Part shown: one piece after another, positions 21,669 through 22,413 of the stretch
How positions within the stretch are numbered: the stretch's first letter is position 1
Layout: every line of letters starts with the position of its first letter
DNA from: Actinomycetota bacterium
GTDB taxonomy: Bacteria > Actinomycetota > Acidimicrobiia > Acidimicrobiales > Ilumatobacteraceae
Direction of reading: 5' to 3'
Length of the DNA stretch: 22,413 bases
NCBI GenBank assembly: GCA_018882725.1
Contig: VERK01000011.1
Location: forward strand, 1-22,413
Program-made: the position numbers and the translations under genes
Notes under the pieces: model-generated
What the model was told of the DNA's origin: nothing
Seen by the model: only the letters and a program-made list of their open reading frames with translations
Database searches by the model: none

Positions 21669-21674
21669 TCGGCC

Positions 21675-22413
21675 ATGACTGCGATCATGACCACCGCCGG
21701 AATCGTTCGTGTCCACGGCACCGAACGCGCCGAACGCGTTTCTCTCATCGAAGGCGAGCGCACACTCACTTGGGGCCAGTTGTACGAGCGCGCTCAGCGC
21801 GTGGCCAACGGATTCGCCGCGCTCGGAGTGGGCGCACAGGATCGTGTGGCGTTCCTCGACAAGAACGGCATCGCTCACTTCGACGTGTTCTTCGGGGCCG
21901 CTCTTCTCAACGCCGTGAGCGTCGACGTCAACTGGCGTCTGGCCGCCCCGGAAGTCGAATACATCGTCAACGATGCGCAGGCGAAGGTGCTCGTGGTCGG
22001 CCCCGACTTCGTGCCGATCCTCGACACCATTGCGTCGTCGTTGCGAACCGTCACCAAGATCTTCGTGATCGGTGGACACGCAAAGTACGACGACTTCGAG
22101 ACCTGGTTGTCGAAACAGCCCGCGGGTGACCCGGGCGTCGAGGCAAGGGCCGAGGACGTCGCGTTCCAGCTCTATTCGAGCGGAACCACCGGACGTCCGA
22201 AGGGCGTCATGCTGTCAAACAACAACTTCTTCGCCTTGTTGCCCGTGGCCAAGGACATCTGGGAACTCTCCGAGAACTCGGTGAACATGGTGGCGATGCC
22301 GCTCTTCCACGTGGGTGGCGGGGGGTGGGCCACCGCCGGAATGTACGAAGGCTGCGCGAGTGTGATCGTGCGCGAACTCGATCCGGCCGCGGTGGTGCGC
22401 CTCATCGGAGAGA
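21675..22413 (+). CDS. AMP-dependent acyl-CoA synthetase, N-terminal part (cut by window edge)
   Basis: The reading frame is open from ATG 21675 to the end of the window, giving the first 246 residues of an ANL-superfamily ligase. LTWGQLYERAQRVANGFAAL (31-50), the A3-type P-loop YSSGTTGRPKG (167-177) and MPLFHVGG (208-215) match long-chain fatty acid-CoA ligases, which adenylate a carboxylate and transfer it to CoA. The C-terminal domain with the catalytic Lys lies outside, so completeness cannot be judged. The start is fixed by the hexamer 6 nt upstream and by the family N-terminus. Substrate is not predictable from this half. Confidence 0.9.
   Translation, partial: MTAIMTTAGIVRVHGTERAERVSLIEGERTLTWGQLYERAQRVANGFAALGVGAQDRVAFLDKNGIAHFDVFFGAALLNAVSVDVNWRLAAPEVEYIVNDAQAKVLVVGPDFVPILDTIASSLRTVTKIFVIGGHAKYDDFETWLSKQPAGDPGVEARAEDVAFQLYSSGTTGRPKGVMLSNNNFFALLPVAKDIWELSENSVNMVAMPLFHVGGGGWATAGMYEGCASVIVRELDPAAVVRLIGE

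Noticed and set aside
1..22413. Search for mobile elements, CRISPR, defence, toxin-antitoxin or biosynthetic clusters
   Set aside because: No transposase, integrase, direct-repeat array, restriction or toxin motif was seen on either strand; the genes are compact metabolic operons with even composition, so no such system is claimed.

Overview
The window is a gene-dense, GC-rich stretch of an actinobacterial chromosome. Strong G/C bias at third codon positions, frequent GTG starts, promoters of the TAnnnT type and a gene set dominated by acyl-CoA metabolism (CoA transferase, crotonase, two acyl-CoA dehydrogenases, two acyl-CoA synthetases, a WS/DGAT acyltransferase, several SDRs) suggest an Acidimicrobiia/Ilumatobacter-like or other lipid-degrading actinobacterium. 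That placement is inference from gene content, not from a marker gene. I see no insertion sequence, integrase, CRISPR array, prophage or rRNA. It reads as core chromosome with 22 protein genes, one of them cut by the right edge.

Layout. The left edge holds the 3' end of a tRNA-Ala-like molecule or tmRNA and its terminator, then a family III CoA transferase (87-1298, +). A minus-strand operon follows (3409 to 1308): crotonase-fold protein, SDR, low-molecular-weight tyrosine phosphatase. Aminopeptidase N (3470-6037, -) is divergent from an adenosine-kinase-like PfkB kinase and a phosphohexomutase-family enzyme (6073-8696, +), a plausible nucleoside/ribose-phosphate salvage pair. A perfect 18-bp hairpin (8719-8758) separates these from a minus-strand group (10940 to 8761): SDR, small SH3/Tudor-like protein, and a 341-aa conserved protein with an RDHSWGPRYW motif.

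The middle has a 61-aa small protein (11111-11296, +) whose 3' end overlaps that of a WS/DGAT acyltransferase (11244-12683, -). The acyltransferase diverges, over only 25 bp, from a lipoprotein metalloprotease (12709-13875, +). A minus-strand operon (15900 to 13883) then encodes an alpha/beta hydrolase, a PAP2 phosphatase and a DsbA-like thioredoxin-fold protein.

The right third is a beta-oxidation-type block: acyl-CoA dehydrogenase, MFE-2-like SDR and FadD19-like acyl-CoA synthetase on the minus strand (19700 to 16002), divergent from a second acyl-CoA dehydrogenase (19733-20950, +). Together these could activate a carboxylic acid as its CoA ester, desaturate it and oxidise the 3-hydroxyacyl-CoA; the substrate (fatty acid, steroid side chain or other) cannot be read from sequence alone. 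A HAD hydrolase (20954-21640, -) and a divergent AMP-dependent synthetase (21675 to the edge, +) close the window.

The most coherent signal beyond gene content is regulatory. Eleven gene starts have a TAnnnT hexamer ending 6-9 nt before the start codon, most with exactly 6 or 7 nt and no Shine-Dalgarno site, which is the layout of leaderless transcription. Operon-internal genes and a few leadered ones use purine-rich ribosome binding sites instead. I found no convincing undescribed defence, mobile or biosynthetic system.
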